Shown: positions 11,761 to 20,665 of the stretch, one piece after another
Layout: every line of letters starts with the position of its first letter
Position numbering within the stretch: position 1 is the stretch's first letter
NCBI GenBank assembly: GCA_020850355.1
Contig: JADZEX010000062.1
Span: 1-64,000 of the forward strand
From: Fimbriimonadaceae bacterium
Lineage (GTDB): Bacteria > Armatimonadota > UBA10988
Direction of reading: 5' to 3'
DNA length: 64,000 nt
Notes under the pieces: model-generated
Databases searched by the model: none
What the model saw: only the letters and a program-made list of their open reading frames with translations
Told to the model about the DNA's origin: nothing
Program-made: the position numbers and the translations under genes

Positions 11761-12702
11761 ATGACCGAACTGACGTGCCAGGAACTGCTCACCGCGCCCT
11801 TTGGACTGCGGGAGGTGTTGCTGCTGGACACCCCGACCGATCTCGCCCAACTACCCGCCGTGCTGCAGGGGTGGTACCACCGCTCCACCCCGGGGGGCGG
11901 CCTGTTGATCTACCTGCGCCAGCCGGAGGTGGCGCAGGACTGGGCGGCGCGGCTGGTCGACATGGCAGAGGTCGGCCGCGACGACGAGGCGGTGTGGTAT
12001 GAGCTGCAACGCCCGCTGGCGGCCGACGCCTGGGACCAGTTGGCAGCGTTCACCGGCGAGGCCCGCGAGGCGGTGGTCGGCAAGAGCTCCGCGGGGATCT
12101 TCCGGACCAAGACCGCCTGGCAGGAGGCGGACACGGCCACACCGGCCGAGCGCGCCCAGTTCTATGCCCGCACCGACGCCTATCTGTACGAGCTAGTCGG
12201 CTACGAGCCGCCGATTCCGGTGCAGCCGCTGGCGCCGGCCACCACCCGCCACTTTGAACTGGCCCACGGCACCGGTCGGATCGTGCTGACCGTGGCTCAG
12301 CAGGCCTACATTGACGCCTTTGACCTGAGCGAGCCGATGCGCGGCTTTCTGAAGTTCCGCGTGGAACGCTACTACCCGCACCTGGCCGCCCGCATCCGGG
12401 TGCTCGACGAGTGGGACAGTCTGCCGGCCGACAGCTACGATGCGGTCCACGCCTACCATGTGCTGGAGCACCTGGAAGACCCCTTGGCCAGCTTGCGGCG
12501 GCTGGTGGCGTTGCTCCGGCCCGGGGGCCAGATCGCGGTGATCGCGCCGTTCGAGGCGATCGGGCCGGAGTACCCCGAGCACAACCCCGCCCTGGCGCAC
12601 TTGACGGTGCCCGGCCTGTTCGCAGAGGTTGGCGTGCACCTCCGCGAGACCTGGAAGGTTGGCGAGTGGGACGCCTTTGGCGGAGTCAAGCCGCGCTGGT
12701 GA
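11761..12702 (+). CDS. Methyltransferase-like protein without a visible SAM motif I
   Basis: This 313-residue cytoplasmic protein ends in a clear class I methyltransferase-like half: DAVHAYHVLEHLEDPLASLR, then RLVALLRPGGQIAVIAPF, as in Methyltransf_11/23 proteins. The preceding part does not show the usual glycine-rich SAM motif I (such as DxGxGxG), and the N-terminal 150 residues match nothing I recognise. It may be an inactive or heavily diverged methyltransferase, or motif I may be unusual. The ATG at 11761 has GGAGGG about 9 bases upstream; a further in-frame start at 11704 would lie outside that signal. It sits 98 bp after the sulfatase on the same strand and precedes a hairpin terminator. 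Confidence 0.65.
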   Translation: MTELTCQELLTAPFGLREVLLLDTPTDLAQLPAVLQGWYHRSTPGGGLLIYLRQPEVAQDWAARLVDMAEVGRDDEAVWYELQRPLAADAWDQLAAFTGEAREAVVGKSSAGIFRTKTAWQEADTATPAERAQFYARTDAYLYELVGYEPPIPVQPLAPATTRHFELAHGTGRIVLTVAQQAYIDAFDLSEPMRGFLKFRVERYYPHLAARIRVLDEWDSLPADSYDAVHAYHVLEHLEDPLASLRRLVALLRPGGQIAVIAPFEAIGPEYPEHNPALAHLTVPGLFAEVGVHLRETWKVGEWDAFGGVKPRW

Positions 12703-12837
12703 GCCCCGCTAGCGGCCAGACCGGCCCCCCGCTGGTGTGCCGATCAACACCGCGACGGAGCGACCGCAGCCGGCCGCCGCACTAAACGGGTCAGGACCAT
12801 TTTCGGGCCGGCGTTGGCTGCTGGCCCCCCAACGCAG

Positions 12838-12867
12838 CCGGCCGCGCTGCCGGGGCAGCGCGGCCGG
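12838..12867. terminator. Perfect hairpin between converging genes
   Basis: A 13-bp perfect stem (12838-12850 with 12855-12867) and a 4-nt loop lie between the methyltransferase-like gene and the facing oxidoreductase gene. No T tract is present, so a bidirectional, non-canonical terminator is likely. Confidence 0.6.
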
Positions 12868-12886
12868 GTACTGCGGGACGGTCGGG

Positions 12887-13948
12887 CTACGGGGTGATCA
12901 CCACCTCGCGCCCCGTGGCGGCGCTTTCGTAGAGGCCATTGAGGATCTGGCAGACCTTCAGGCTCTCTTCGGCCGGCACCGGGCTGGACTGCTTCTTGGC
13001 GACCGCCTCGGCGAAGGCGATGCACTCCAGCGCGTGCGGCTCGCCGCCGGCGGCTTTCAGCAGCTTGCTGTCGATCAACTGCTGGGTCTTCAAGTTGGCG
13101 CTGACCAACTGGTTGTCGGGCCAGTGGGAGCCGGCCTTCTCGCCGTACAGCCACATCTGCATGTCCTCGCCGCGGCCACCCATGTCGTGGTGCAGCAGCC
13201 AGGAGCACTCCAGAATCAGCGTCGCGCCGGTCTCGAAGCGGACGAACGCCGCGGCGAACTCCTCGACATCGAACTCCGGCGGAATCGTGCCGCCCCAGGC
13301 GCTGAACATGCCCTTCTGCTTGCTCAGCCGGTCGCCGGTGATGCCGGTTACGGTCACCGGCTGCGGGTGGCCCATCATCCAGAGGGTCAGGTCGAGGATG
13401 TGCACGCCGATGTCGATGCAGGGGCCGCCACCGCTGTGCTTCTTCATGATGAAGCCCGGCCGCAAGGGCGCGCCGCTGCGGCGGAGCATCCAACTGCGGG
13501 CGTGGTAGATCGGGCCCAGCGTGCCGCCGTCGATCTCGGCCTTGAGGGCCTTGGCGCTGCCCTGGAAGCGGAAGTGCTGGGCCGTCATCAGCAGCTTGCC
13601 GCTGCGGTCACGGGCGGCGATCATCTGCTGGATGTCGCTGGGCGTCGGCGCCAGGGGCTTCTCGCAGATCACGTGCTTGCCGGCATCCAGCGCGCCCACG
13701 GTGAGGGGCGTGTGGTACATGTTCGGCGTGCAAATGTCGACAATGTCGATGTCCGGGTCGGCGATCAGCTCTTCGGGGTTCGCGTAGAGCTTCTTCGCCC
13801 CGGTCTTCTCAGCCGCCCGCTGCAAGGCCGGTTCCGCCAGGTCCGACAGCGCGGCAATCTCCGTGTGGGGGCTTTCCTGCCACCCCGGGAAGTGGGTGTT
13901 GGCAATCCCGCCAACCCCAATCACACCGACCTTCAGGGTCTTCGCCAT
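12887..13948 (-). CDS. Gfo/Idh/MocA family oxidoreductase
   Basis: A 353-residue NAD(P)-dependent sugar or cyclitol dehydrogenase-like protein. The Rossmann fold opens with LKVGVIGVGGIANTHFPGW, followed by DICTPNMYHTPL and the signature HVICEKPLAPT, whose EKP lysine is catalytic in the family. The C-terminal alpha/beta domain has GGGPCIDIGVHILDLTLWMMG with the conserved D-G-x-H-x-x-D-like region. No signal peptide is seen. The start at 13948 has AAGGA about 10 bases upstream. It is divergent from the two zinc alcohol dehydrogenases at 14060-16173, and together they look like a carbohydrate or polyol oxidation locus; the specific substrate is not deducible. Confidence 0.9.
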   Translation of the reverse strand: MAKTLKVGVIGVGGIANTHFPGWQESPHTEIAALSDLAEPALQRAAEKTGAKKLYANPEELIADPDIDIVDICTPNMYHTPLTVGALDAGKHVICEKPLAPTPSDIQQMIAARDRSGKLLMTAQHFRFQGSAKALKAEIDGGTLGPIYHARSWMLRRSGAPLRPGFIMKKHSGGGPCIDIGVHILDLTLWMMGHPQPVTVTGITGDRLSKQKGMFSAWGGTIPPEFDVEEFAAAFVRFETGATLILECSWLLHHDMGGRGEDMQMWLYGEKAGSHWPDNQLVSANLKTQQLIDSKLLKAAGGEPHALECIAFAEAVAKKQSSPVPAEESLKVCQILNGLYESAATGREVVITP

Positions 13949-14059
13949 GGCCTACAGTCCTTTGTCACTGGTCTTGCGTCACCCACCCGCGGTCAGCGCT
14001 GCAAGCATCCTTCCAGCTCTCGCGGGCGGCGTCTGTGGTACTATTCCGACTCAGCAGCC

Positions 14060-15121
14060 ATGTCCTTCCAACGACCCACCACGCAACGCGCCGCGGTCTA
14101 CCGTGGGCCCCGCGACGTCCGCCTGGAGACCGTGCCGGTCCCTGCCTGCGGCCCGGGCGAGGTGCTCCTGCAAGTCACCGCCTGCGGCGTCTGCGGCACC
14201 GACCTCAAGAAGATTCAACTGGGTCTGCAGTCGCCGCCGCGGATCTACGGCCACGAGACCGTCGGCCGGATTGTCGAGCTGGGCGCCGGGGTCCGCGACT
14301 GGGCGCTGGGCGAGCGCGTCGCCGTCTACCACCACGTGCCCTGCGGACAGTGCCGCTACTGCCGCCGCGGCGTGCCGTCGCAGTGCCCGGGGTACAAGCG
14401 CACCGGGGTCACCGCGGGCTACGAACCGGCCGGCGGCGGCTTTGCCGAGTACGTGCGGGTGATGGACTGGATCGTCGCCGGCGGCGGCCTGGTGCGGGTG
14501 CCCGACCACGTGGACGACCACCACGCGACGTTCGTCGAGCCGGTCAACACCTGCCTCAAGGGCCTCGCCCGCGGCGATGTTCAGAGCGGCGATACCGTGG
14601 CGGTCTACGGCGCCGGGCCGATTGGCCTGCTGCTCGGCCAACTGGCACGCCGCCGCGGGGCGACCGTGATCAGCAGCGACCTGTTGCCCGGCCGCCGGGC
14701 GCTGGCGGCGCGGCTGGGATGGCAGGCGGTGCCGCCCGACGACCTGCCCGCGGCGGTGGCGACGGCCAGCGCGGGGGAGGGCGCCGATACGGTCTTCCTG
14801 GCGGTGGCCCACAGCGGCCTGCTGCCCGCGGCGCTGGAGCTGCTACGGCCGGGCGGGCGCGTGGTGCTGTTCGCGCAGACCCGCTTCGAGGACCCGGTCA
14901 CGATCGACGCGGGGCAGCTCGGGGTGCTCGACAAGGTCGTGCTGGGGGCCTACTCCAGCGACCAGGCGCTGGACAGCGCGGCGGCGGCGGCGGTCTTCGA
15001 ACGGCAAATCGAAGTCGCCCCGCTGATCAGCGCCGTCTACCCCTTGGCCGAGATCGCCGCAGCCCTGGAGCGGGCGGCCACGCCGTCCGACGACGTGCTG
15101 AAGGTGCTGGTGACGCCATGA
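14060..15121 (+). CDS. Zinc-dependent alcohol dehydrogenase (MDR family), first of two
   Basis: A 353-residue medium-chain dehydrogenase. Catalytic-zinc residues appear as GVCGTDLKK and YGHETVG, the structural zinc lobe as CGQCRYCRRGVPSQC, and the NAD site as VAVYGAGPIGLLLGQLA. This build is shared by sorbitol, threonine and related polyol dehydrogenases. The ATG at 14060 begins MSFQRPTTQRAAVYRG; a -10-like TACTAT at 14039 suggests a short leader, though I see no good -35. Its stop overlaps the start of the next gene (ATGA at 15118), so the two dehydrogenases are translationally coupled. With the divergent Gfo/Idh/MocA gene it suggests oxidation of a sugar alcohol or similar compound. Confidence 0.88.
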   Translation: MSFQRPTTQRAAVYRGPRDVRLETVPVPACGPGEVLLQVTACGVCGTDLKKIQLGLQSPPRIYGHETVGRIVELGAGVRDWALGERVAVYHHVPCGQCRYCRRGVPSQCPGYKRTGVTAGYEPAGGGFAEYVRVMDWIVAGGGLVRVPDHVDDHHATFVEPVNTCLKGLARGDVQSGDTVAVYGAGPIGLLLGQLARRRGATVISSDLLPGRRALAARLGWQAVPPDDLPAAVATASAGEGADTVFLAVAHSGLLPAALELLRPGGRVVLFAQTRFEDPVTIDAGQLGVLDKVVLGAYSSDQALDSAAAAAVFERQIEVAPLISAVYPLAEIAAALERAATPSDDVLKVLVTP

Positions 15122-16173
15122 GCCGAATGCGCGCGGCGGTGCTGCACGGGGCCGAAGATGTGCGGATCGAGGACCTGCCGATCCCGCCGGTTGGGCCCGG
15201 AGAGGTACGCGTGCGGATCCACGCCGCGCTGACCTGCGGCACCGATGCGAAGGTCTTTCGACGCGGCTACCATGCCAAGATGATCGTCCCGCCGGCGGTC
15301 TTCGGGCACGAGTTCGCCGGGGTGGTCGATGCCGTCGGCTCCGGTGTCACGCAGTTTGCGGTCGGCGACCGGGTCGTCGCAGCCAACTCGGCGCCCTGTG
15401 GGAAGTGCTTCTACTGCCAGCGCGACCAGGCTGAGCTGTGCGCGGATCTGCTGTTCCTGAACGGCGCCTATGCCGAGTACATCACCGTCCCGGCGCGCAT
15501 CGTGGGATGCAACCTGCTGGCCCTGCCGGACCACTTGTCGTACTCAGCGGCGGCGCTCTGCGAGCCGCTGGCCTGTTGCCTGAAGGGTGTCGAAGACACC
15601 GCGGTGCGGGCCGGCGAGCGGGTCGTGGTGCTGGGCAGCGGGCCGATTGGCTTGCTGGTGACCCGCCTCTGCGCGCTGCGTGGCGCGGCGGTGGCGGCGG
15701 TCGGGCGGCGCGAGGCCCGGCTGGCCGCGGCGGGTGCCTTGGGCGCGGAGCTGGTGGTTGACGAAGCCGCTGGCGAGGCCCTGGCGGCGGTTCGGGAGTG
15801 GACCGACGGGCGCGGCGCCGACCGGGTGATCGAGTGCGTCGGCCAGCCCGCGGCCTGGGAGCAGGCCATCGCGCTGACGCGCCGCGGGGGCGTCTGCAAC
15901 CTCTTCGGCGGCTGCCCGGCCGGCACCAGCGTGACCGTCGACACCGGGCGGCTGCATTACGAGGAGCTGACTCTGCTGGGGTCGTTCCACCACACGCCGC
16001 GGCTGATTGCGGCGGCGCTGCACCTCCTGGCGGCCGGCGTGATTCCCGCCGAGCTGCTGATCAACGACCAGATCACCCTCGGCGAAGTCCCCGCGGCGCT
16101 CCGTCGGATGGGCACGCGGAGCGCGCTGATCAAAGCAGCGGTGCAGGTTGGCGAGGACACGGCGAACAGTTAA
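15118..16173 (+). CDS. Zinc-dependent alcohol dehydrogenase (MDR family), second of two
   Basis: A 351-residue paralogue-type MDR enzyme directly following the first, with a 4-nt ATGA overlap. It has LTCGTDAKVF and FGHEFAG for the catalytic zinc, CGKCFYCQRDQAELC for the structural zinc, and VVVLGSGPIGLLVTRL for nucleotide binding. The two proteins share only the family framework, so they probably act on different compounds or successive steps. The late segment RLHYEELTLLGSFHHTPR resembles L-iditol/sorbitol-type dehydrogenases. No signal peptide or membrane segment is seen. The downstream mqnE begins 41 bp later with no clear separator. Confidence 0.88.
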   Translation: MSRMRAAVLHGAEDVRIEDLPIPPVGPGEVRVRIHAALTCGTDAKVFRRGYHAKMIVPPAVFGHEFAGVVDAVGSGVTQFAVGDRVVAANSAPCGKCFYCQRDQAELCADLLFLNGAYAEYITVPARIVGCNLLALPDHLSYSAAALCEPLACCLKGVEDTAVRAGERVVVLGSGPIGLLVTRLCALRGAAVAAVGRREARLAAAGALGAELVVDEAAGEALAAVREWTDGRGADRVIECVGQPAAWEQAIALTRRGGVCNLFGGCPAGTSVTVDTGRLHYEELTLLGSFHHTPRLIAAALHLLAAGVIPAELLINDQITLGEVPAALRRMGTRSALIKAAVQVGEDTANS

Positions 16174-16214
16174 CGACAGCGGCGGCAGACTGATCGACAG
16201 GCGGTGCAACGGCG

Positions 16215-17330
16215 ATGCTGGCGCGGGCGATCGAACGAGCGGGACTGGCCGCCATCGCGGCCAAGGTGGCGGCTGGCGAGCGGCTGGATCGCCGCGAGGG
16301 GATCCGGCTGTACGAGTCACCGGACCTCAACGTTGTCGGGCATCTCGCCAACCAGGTGCGCGAGCGGCTGAACGGCAACCGCGCCTGGTGGGTCCGCAAC
16401 CAGCACATCAACTACACCAACATCTGCAACAAGGGCTGCCTCTTTTGCAGTTTCTACGCCCTGCCGAAGGACGCTGCGAAGGGCTACACGATGACCCCGG
16501 AACAGGTGGCGGAGAAGGTCCGCGCCTACCTGCCGATCCCGATCAGCGAAGTCCACATGGTCGGGGGGGTCAACCCGAAGCTGCCCTACGACTACTACCT
16601 CGACCTGCTGCGGGCGATCCGCGCCGTGCGTCCGCAGGCGACCATCAAGGCCTACACGATGGTCGAGGTCGAGCAGATCGCGCGGGTTGGCAAGGTCAGC
16701 CTGGAGGAGTGCCTGCGCGACCTGCAGGCGGCCGGGCTGGACATCCTCCCCGGCGGCGGCGCCGAGGTCTTCAGCGAGCGGGTGCATGAGGAGCTGTTCT
16801 GGGCCAAGGGCGACAGCGTGAAGTGGATCGACATCGCCCGCACGGCGCACCGGCTGGGGATCAAGTCGAACGCCACCCTGCTGTACGGGCATGTCGAACA
16901 GACGGCTGAGAAGGTCGACCACCTGCTGCGGTTGCGCGAACTGCAGGACGACACGGGCGGCCTGAACAGTTTCATCCCGCTCTCGTTTCACCCCGAGCGG
17001 ACGCAGCTCGAGCACCTGCCCGCGCCGACCGGGATCGACGACCTGCGCGAAGTTTCGGTGGCGCGGCTGCTGCTGGACAATGTGCAGCACATCAAGAGCT
17101 TCTGGATCATGAACACGATCCAGGTCACCCAGGCCGCGTTGTGGTACGGCGCGGACGACACCGATGGGACGATTCAGGAGTACGAGATCACGCGCGACCC
17201 GGTCCACGACCGGCGCCAGGTGCTGACCAACGCCGACCTCTGTCGGCTGATCCGCGAGGCCGGCCGCGAACCGGTCGAACGAGACGCGCTCTACCGGCCG
17301 GTCGCCCCGGCGGCGGAGGCGGCCGGGTGA
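16215..17330 (+). CDS. mqnE: Aminofutalosine synthase (radical SAM)
   Basis: MqnE adds the radical derived from S-adenosylmethionine to 3-(1-carboxyvinyloxy)benzoate, giving aminofutalosine in the alternative (futalosine) menaquinone route. The 371-residue sequence has the radical-SAM cluster CNKGCLFCSFYA (CxxxCxxC) near residue 72, preceded by NQHINYTNI, and EVHMVGGVNPKLPYDYY and DILPGGGAEVFSERVHE, all typical of MqnE. A paralogous radical SAM enzyme, mqnC, lies 0.5 kb downstream, supporting the pathway assignment. The ATG at 16215 lacks a strong ribosome-binding site but fits the family N-terminus. Its stop overlaps a small lipoprotein gene by the GTGA arrangement, suggesting a three-gene operon. 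Confidence 0.92.
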   Translation: MLARAIERAGLAAIAAKVAAGERLDRREGIRLYESPDLNVVGHLANQVRERLNGNRAWWVRNQHINYTNICNKGCLFCSFYALPKDAAKGYTMTPEQVAEKVRAYLPIPISEVHMVGGVNPKLPYDYYLDLLRAIRAVRPQATIKAYTMVEVEQIARVGKVSLEECLRDLQAAGLDILPGGGAEVFSERVHEELFWAKGDSVKWIDIARTAHRLGIKSNATLLYGHVEQTAEKVDHLLRLRELQDDTGGLNSFIPLSFHPERTQLEHLPAPTGIDDLREVSVARLLLDNVQHIKSFWIMNTIQVTQAALWYGADDTDGTIQEYEITRDPVHDRRQVLTNADLCRLIREAGREPVERDALYRPVAPAAEAAG

Positions 17331-17839
17331 AGACCGCGCTGTGGCTGCTGGTCTGCTGCGCCAGTCTCGTCGGCTGCCGGCCGCCGAACCCGCCGGCGCG
17401 GCGCCCCGTCCGGCCGCCCAACGCGGTTCACCTGCAGCCACCGGCGGGCTTCAAGCAGACCACGGCGCCCGGCAGCCTGATCGGCTACCGTTCGGCTGCC
17501 GGGGCCACCCTGGTGCTGACCCGCCGGACCGTGCCGGGGCTCAGCCAGCCGGCGCTGCGGCCGGCCCTGGAGCGGACGCTGACCGCCGACCGCAATCAAG
17601 AGGTCGGTGCCGGCGGCTTCAAGGTCACCGGGCATGTCAACGCCACCATTGCGGACCGCCCGGCACTGGTGATGGACGCCGAGCTGACCACGCCGGCCGG
17701 CCGGCGCCGCTTGCGGCAGTACGGGATCCTGGCCGGTGAGCAGTGGTACGTGCTCACGGCCGAAGCCGGCGCTGAGCAGTTCGGCGAGTTGCAGGCGCAG
17801 TTCGATGCGGCGGCGCAGTCGTTGCGATTGGAGGGCTGA
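17327..17839 (+). CDS. Small lipoprotein between mqnE and mqnC
   Basis: A 170-residue protein starting at GTG 17327, overlapping the mqnE stop (GTGA). The N-terminus MKTALWLLVCCASLVGC ends in a lipobox (LVGC), so a lipid-anchored exported protein is predicted. The rest reads like a small soluble domain (PPAGFKQTTAPG, GYRSAAGATLVLTRR, then GEQWYVLTAEAGAEQF...FDAAAQSLRL). This layout is reminiscent of short domains that sit as a 'PsbP/MOG1-like' fold in other lipoproteins, but I do not recognise the family firmly. mqnC starts 5 bp after its stop, so it is embedded in the menaquinone operon. A role there is not known and its placement may be incidental. Confidence 0.75.
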   Translation: MKTALWLLVCCASLVGCRPPNPPARRPVRPPNAVHLQPPAGFKQTTAPGSLIGYRSAAGATLVLTRRTVPGLSQPALRPALERTLTADRNQEVGAGGFKVTGHVNATIADRPALVMDAELTTPAGRRRLRQYGILAGEQWYVLTAEAGAEQFGELQAQFDAAAQSLRLEG

Positions 17840-17843
17840 CGTC

Positions 17844-18971
17844 GTGGGAGCGAGCTGGACTGACCTGGAAGCGAAGGTCCTGGCGGGCGAGCGGCTGAGC
17901 CCTGACGACGGCCGCCGGCTGTTCGCGCATCCGAACCTGCCGGAACTCGGCGCGCTGGCCGACGAGGTCCGCCAGCGGCTGCATCCGGGCCGCACAGTGA
18001 CCTATGTCGTCGGCCGCAACATCAACTACACCAACGTCTGCTGGGTGCAGTGCAGCTTTTGCGCCTTCTACCGCCTGCCCAGCGACACCAGCGGCGAAGC
18101 CTACACGCTGCCGGCCGAGGCGATCTTCCAGAAGATCGAGGAGCTGCTGGCGGTCGATGGTGGCGGCCCGGTCGAACTGCTGCTCCAGGGCGGCCTGAAC
18201 CCGAAGCTGCGGGTGGAGTGGTACGAGGAGCTCTTCAGCGAGATCCGCCGGCGCTATCCGACAGCCTGGTTGCACGCCCTGAGCGCCACCGAGATCCAGT
18301 ACATCGCCAAGCTCAGCAAGCTGTCGCTGCCGGCGACGCTCGCCCGGCTGCAGGCGGCCGGGCTCGGCAGCATCCCCGGGGCCGGCGCCGAGATGCTCAG
18401 CGACAACGTCCGCGCGGAGATTGCACCCTTCAAGGAGACCACCGCGCAGTGGCTGGAGGTGATGCGCGAGGCGCATCGGCTCGGCCTGCGCTCGTCGGCG
18501 ACGATGATGTACGGCTCCACCGACAGCACCGAGGACCGCCTGCAACACCTCTTGCGGATTCGGGAGTTGCAGGACGAGACCGGCGGCTTCACGGCGTTCA
18601 TTCCGTGGAGTTTCCAGCCCGCCGGGACCCCGCTCGGGGAACGGCTGGCCGCGGCCGGCTGGCAGCAGGCCAGCGGCTTCGACTACCTCCGCACAGTGGC
18701 GGTCAGTCGGCTGCTACTCGACAACGTGCCGCACCTGCAGGCTTCCTGGGTCACGCAGGGTCAGAAGATCGGGCAGATCAGCCTGCATTACGGGGTCGAC
18801 GACTTCGGCAGCACGATGCTCGAAGAGAACGTCGTCAGCGCCGCCGGGACGCACCACACCGATGAGATGACACTCGGCGAGATGCGCCGCCTGATCGCCA
18901 GCGCAGGCTACACGGCCCGCCGCCGCACCACCCTCTATGCGGCGGTCGAGCCGCTGCCCGCCAACGCCTGA
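17844..18971 (+). CDS. mqnC: Cyclic dehypoxanthinyl futalosine synthase (radical SAM)
   Basis: MqnC cyclises dehypoxanthine futalosine in the futalosine route to menaquinone. The 375-residue chain contains NINYTNVCWVQCSFCAFYR with the CxxxCxxC cluster, LLLQGGLNPKLRVEWY, SIPGAGAEMLSDNVR and SFQPAGTPL, all family hallmarks; its ends differ from MqnE although the folds match. The GTG at 17844 is preferred because GGAGGG (about 17830-17835) is well spaced and upstream frame merely overlaps the lipoprotein gene. Together with mqnE it shows that this organism makes menaquinone through futalosine; the remaining mqn genes are not in the window. Confidence 0.92.
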   Translation: MGASWTDLEAKVLAGERLSPDDGRRLFAHPNLPELGALADEVRQRLHPGRTVTYVVGRNINYTNVCWVQCSFCAFYRLPSDTSGEAYTLPAEAIFQKIEELLAVDGGGPVELLLQGGLNPKLRVEWYEELFSEIRRRYPTAWLHALSATEIQYIAKLSKLSLPATLARLQAAGLGSIPGAGAEMLSDNVRAEIAPFKETTAQWLEVMREAHRLGLRSSATMMYGSTDSTEDRLQHLLRIRELQDETGGFTAFIPWSFQPAGTPLGERLAAAGWQQASGFDYLRTVAVSRLLLDNVPHLQASWVTQGQKIGQISLHYGVDDFGSTMLEENVVSAAGTHHTDEMTLGEMRRLIASAGYTARRRTTLYAAVEPLPANA

Positions 18972-18980
18972 ACCGGGCAG

Positions 18981-20408
18981 TTACGGCTTCTTCGGCGGCG
19001 GCACCACCGGCAACGGCACGAAGTCGCGCTGGTCGATCATCCACTTGCTGAGCCGCACTTTGAGATCCCGCTCCAGCGCCGCGTGCTCCGCCTGTCCCGC
19101 CAGGTTGGTCAGCTCGGCAGGGTCGGCTTGCAGGTCGTACAGCTCGAACAGCGGCCGCGTCGGGCTGTTGTAGAGTTTCTGTAGCACCGGGTTGAGCTGG
19201 CCGGCGGCGGCGCGCTGCTGGATGTCCTTCCAGAACGCCTCGCCCCCGAAATCGACCGGCTGGTAAGGCAGTTGCCAGAGCGCGTTGTAGATCAGCTTGT
19301 GCGTCGGAGTGACCACGCAGCGGCCGAGATCGAACGGCGCACTGCCGGTCGGCAGCCCGCTGCCGTGCGCACCGCGCTCGCAGTAGACCTCGCTGCGCGG
19401 CGTGTAGGTCGTACCGCGGAGCAGCGGCAGGAAGCTGCGCCCGGTGATCGCCGCTGGGGGTTCCAGACCCGCGGCCTGCAGCAGCGTTGGCGCGAGGTCC
19501 TCGCCGGAGATCAGGTGCGACGTGCTCCCCGCCTGCACCACCCCGGGCCAGCGGACCAGCAACGGCACGTGGATCCCGAACTCGTTGAGGGTGCCCTTGC
19601 CACGCAGTTGCGACGCGCCGTTGTCGCCCATAAAGAGGACGATGGTCTGGTCGGCCAGGCCGCGCTCGGCGAGCAGCCGCAGGGCGCCGCCGACATCGCT
19701 GTCGAGACGGCTGATCTCGTCGTAGTAGCGGGCGAAGTCCTGCCGCACGCCGGGCGTGTCGGGGTAGTGCGCCGGCAGTGTCAGCTTGGCCGGGTCGTGC
19801 GGCTCAGGTATGGCGTTGGCGTCGAGCGGCCGATGCGGGTCGGGCGAGCAGAGCTGCAGGAAGAACGGCCGGTCGGCCGGCCGGGCGTCGAGGAACGCCT
19901 CGAACTGCGGCAGGTACTCGGCGCGCCCGCCCTGCCGCACGTAGTCGAGCCGCCGCTCGAAGGTCCGGAGCTGCTTCTCGTCGGCGTACTTCCCCAACTC
20001 CGGCCCGGCGTAGGCGCCGTCCAGGTGAAACGTGCGGCCAGCCACGCCTGTGTAGTAACCGGCGGCCCGGAGCAACTCGGGAAAGGTCGGCACGTCCAGC
20101 GGCAGGGGCGCCGAGAAACGGGTCATATCGATGGCGACCGGCGCCCGGCCGGTCAGGATCGAGGCCCGCGAGGGCACACACTGCGGGCAGGTCACGTAGG
20201 CCCGGTCGCAGCGCAGGCCGGCGGCTGCCAGGGCGTCCAGGCTGGGGGTCCGGATCTCGGCGTTGCCGTAGCAGCCGAGGTGCGGGTAGCTGTGATCGTC
20301 GGAAAGCAACAGCAGGATGTTGGGCGGACTCGCCGCGCGAGCCCGGCGCGCCGCAGCGCCGATGGTGCAGGCCGCACTGCTCTGCCAGATGAAATCCCGG
20401 CGCCGCAT
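18981..20408 (-). CDS. Tat-exported sulfatase (iduronate-2-sulfatase-like group)
   Basis: A 475-residue arylsulfatase-superfamily enzyme beginning MRRRDFIWQSSAACTIGAAA, a twin-arginine signal. SPPNILLLLSDDHSYPHLGC gives the metal-binding residues, and CPQCVPSRASILTGR carries the CxPxR motif with Cys77 as the predicted formylglycine. FARYYDEISRLDSDVGGALR and FMGDNGASQLRGKGT are typical of choline/iduronate-type sulfatases. The start at 20408 is chosen for the Tat motif; a longer frame upstream is only arginine-rich shadow. It converges on mqnC with 9 bp between stops and is divergent from the pseudopilin gene. This is the second sulfatase in the window and is not closely similar to the one at 10295. 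Confidence 0.9.
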   Translation of the reverse strand: MRRRDFIWQSSAACTIGAAARRARAASPPNILLLLSDDHSYPHLGCYGNAEIRTPSLDALAAAGLRCDRAYVTCPQCVPSRASILTGRAPVAIDMTRFSAPLPLDVPTFPELLRAAGYYTGVAGRTFHLDGAYAGPELGKYADEKQLRTFERRLDYVRQGGRAEYLPQFEAFLDARPADRPFFLQLCSPDPHRPLDANAIPEPHDPAKLTLPAHYPDTPGVRQDFARYYDEISRLDSDVGGALRLLAERGLADQTIVLFMGDNGASQLRGKGTLNEFGIHVPLLVRWPGVVQAGSTSHLISGEDLAPTLLQAAGLEPPAAITGRSFLPLLRGTTYTPRSEVYCERGAHGSGLPTGSAPFDLGRCVVTPTHKLIYNALWQLPYQPVDFGGEAFWKDIQQRAAAGQLNPVLQKLYNSPTRPLFELYDLQADPAELTNLAGQAEHAALERDLKVRLSKWMIDQRDFVPLPVVPPPKKP

Positions 20409-20543
20409 CGTGAGTCTCCGCCGACCCGGTTGGCGCCCGGCGGGGCCGTTTCCTCCTGCGCTCGGCGATCGCGCCTCCCGCGCCGGTGCATTGCCGGTTC
20501 GGCCTGAACCTGCGATGATGCGGAGTCGTCTGGAACGATGTGC

Positions 20544-20567
20544 CCGTCTGCGTGCAGACGGTATGAT
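20544..20567 (+). promoter_or_regulatory. Palindrome adjoining a -10-like element upstream of the pseudopilin gene
   Basis: CCGTCTGC-GT-GCAGACGG (20544-20561) is a perfect 8-bp inverted repeat immediately followed by TATGAT (20562-20567), about 100 bp before the pseudopilin start. No good -35 is seen at the right distance. An operator overlapping an activator-dependent promoter is one reading. Confidence 0.35.
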
Positions 20568-20665
20568 CCTCGCCGTACTCCTCGCTCGCACCACAGGGGC
20601 TGGGTCGGCGTAACTGCGCGGCCGTGTTGGCGCTGTCAGCGCGGCCGGATAGGGATGTCGAGAGA

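Noticed and set aside
12737-14059. Long N-terminal extension of the first zinc alcohol dehydrogenase
   Set aside because: The frame runs antisense across the Gfo/Idh/MocA gene; the dehydrogenase motif starts only at MSFQRPTTQ at 14060.
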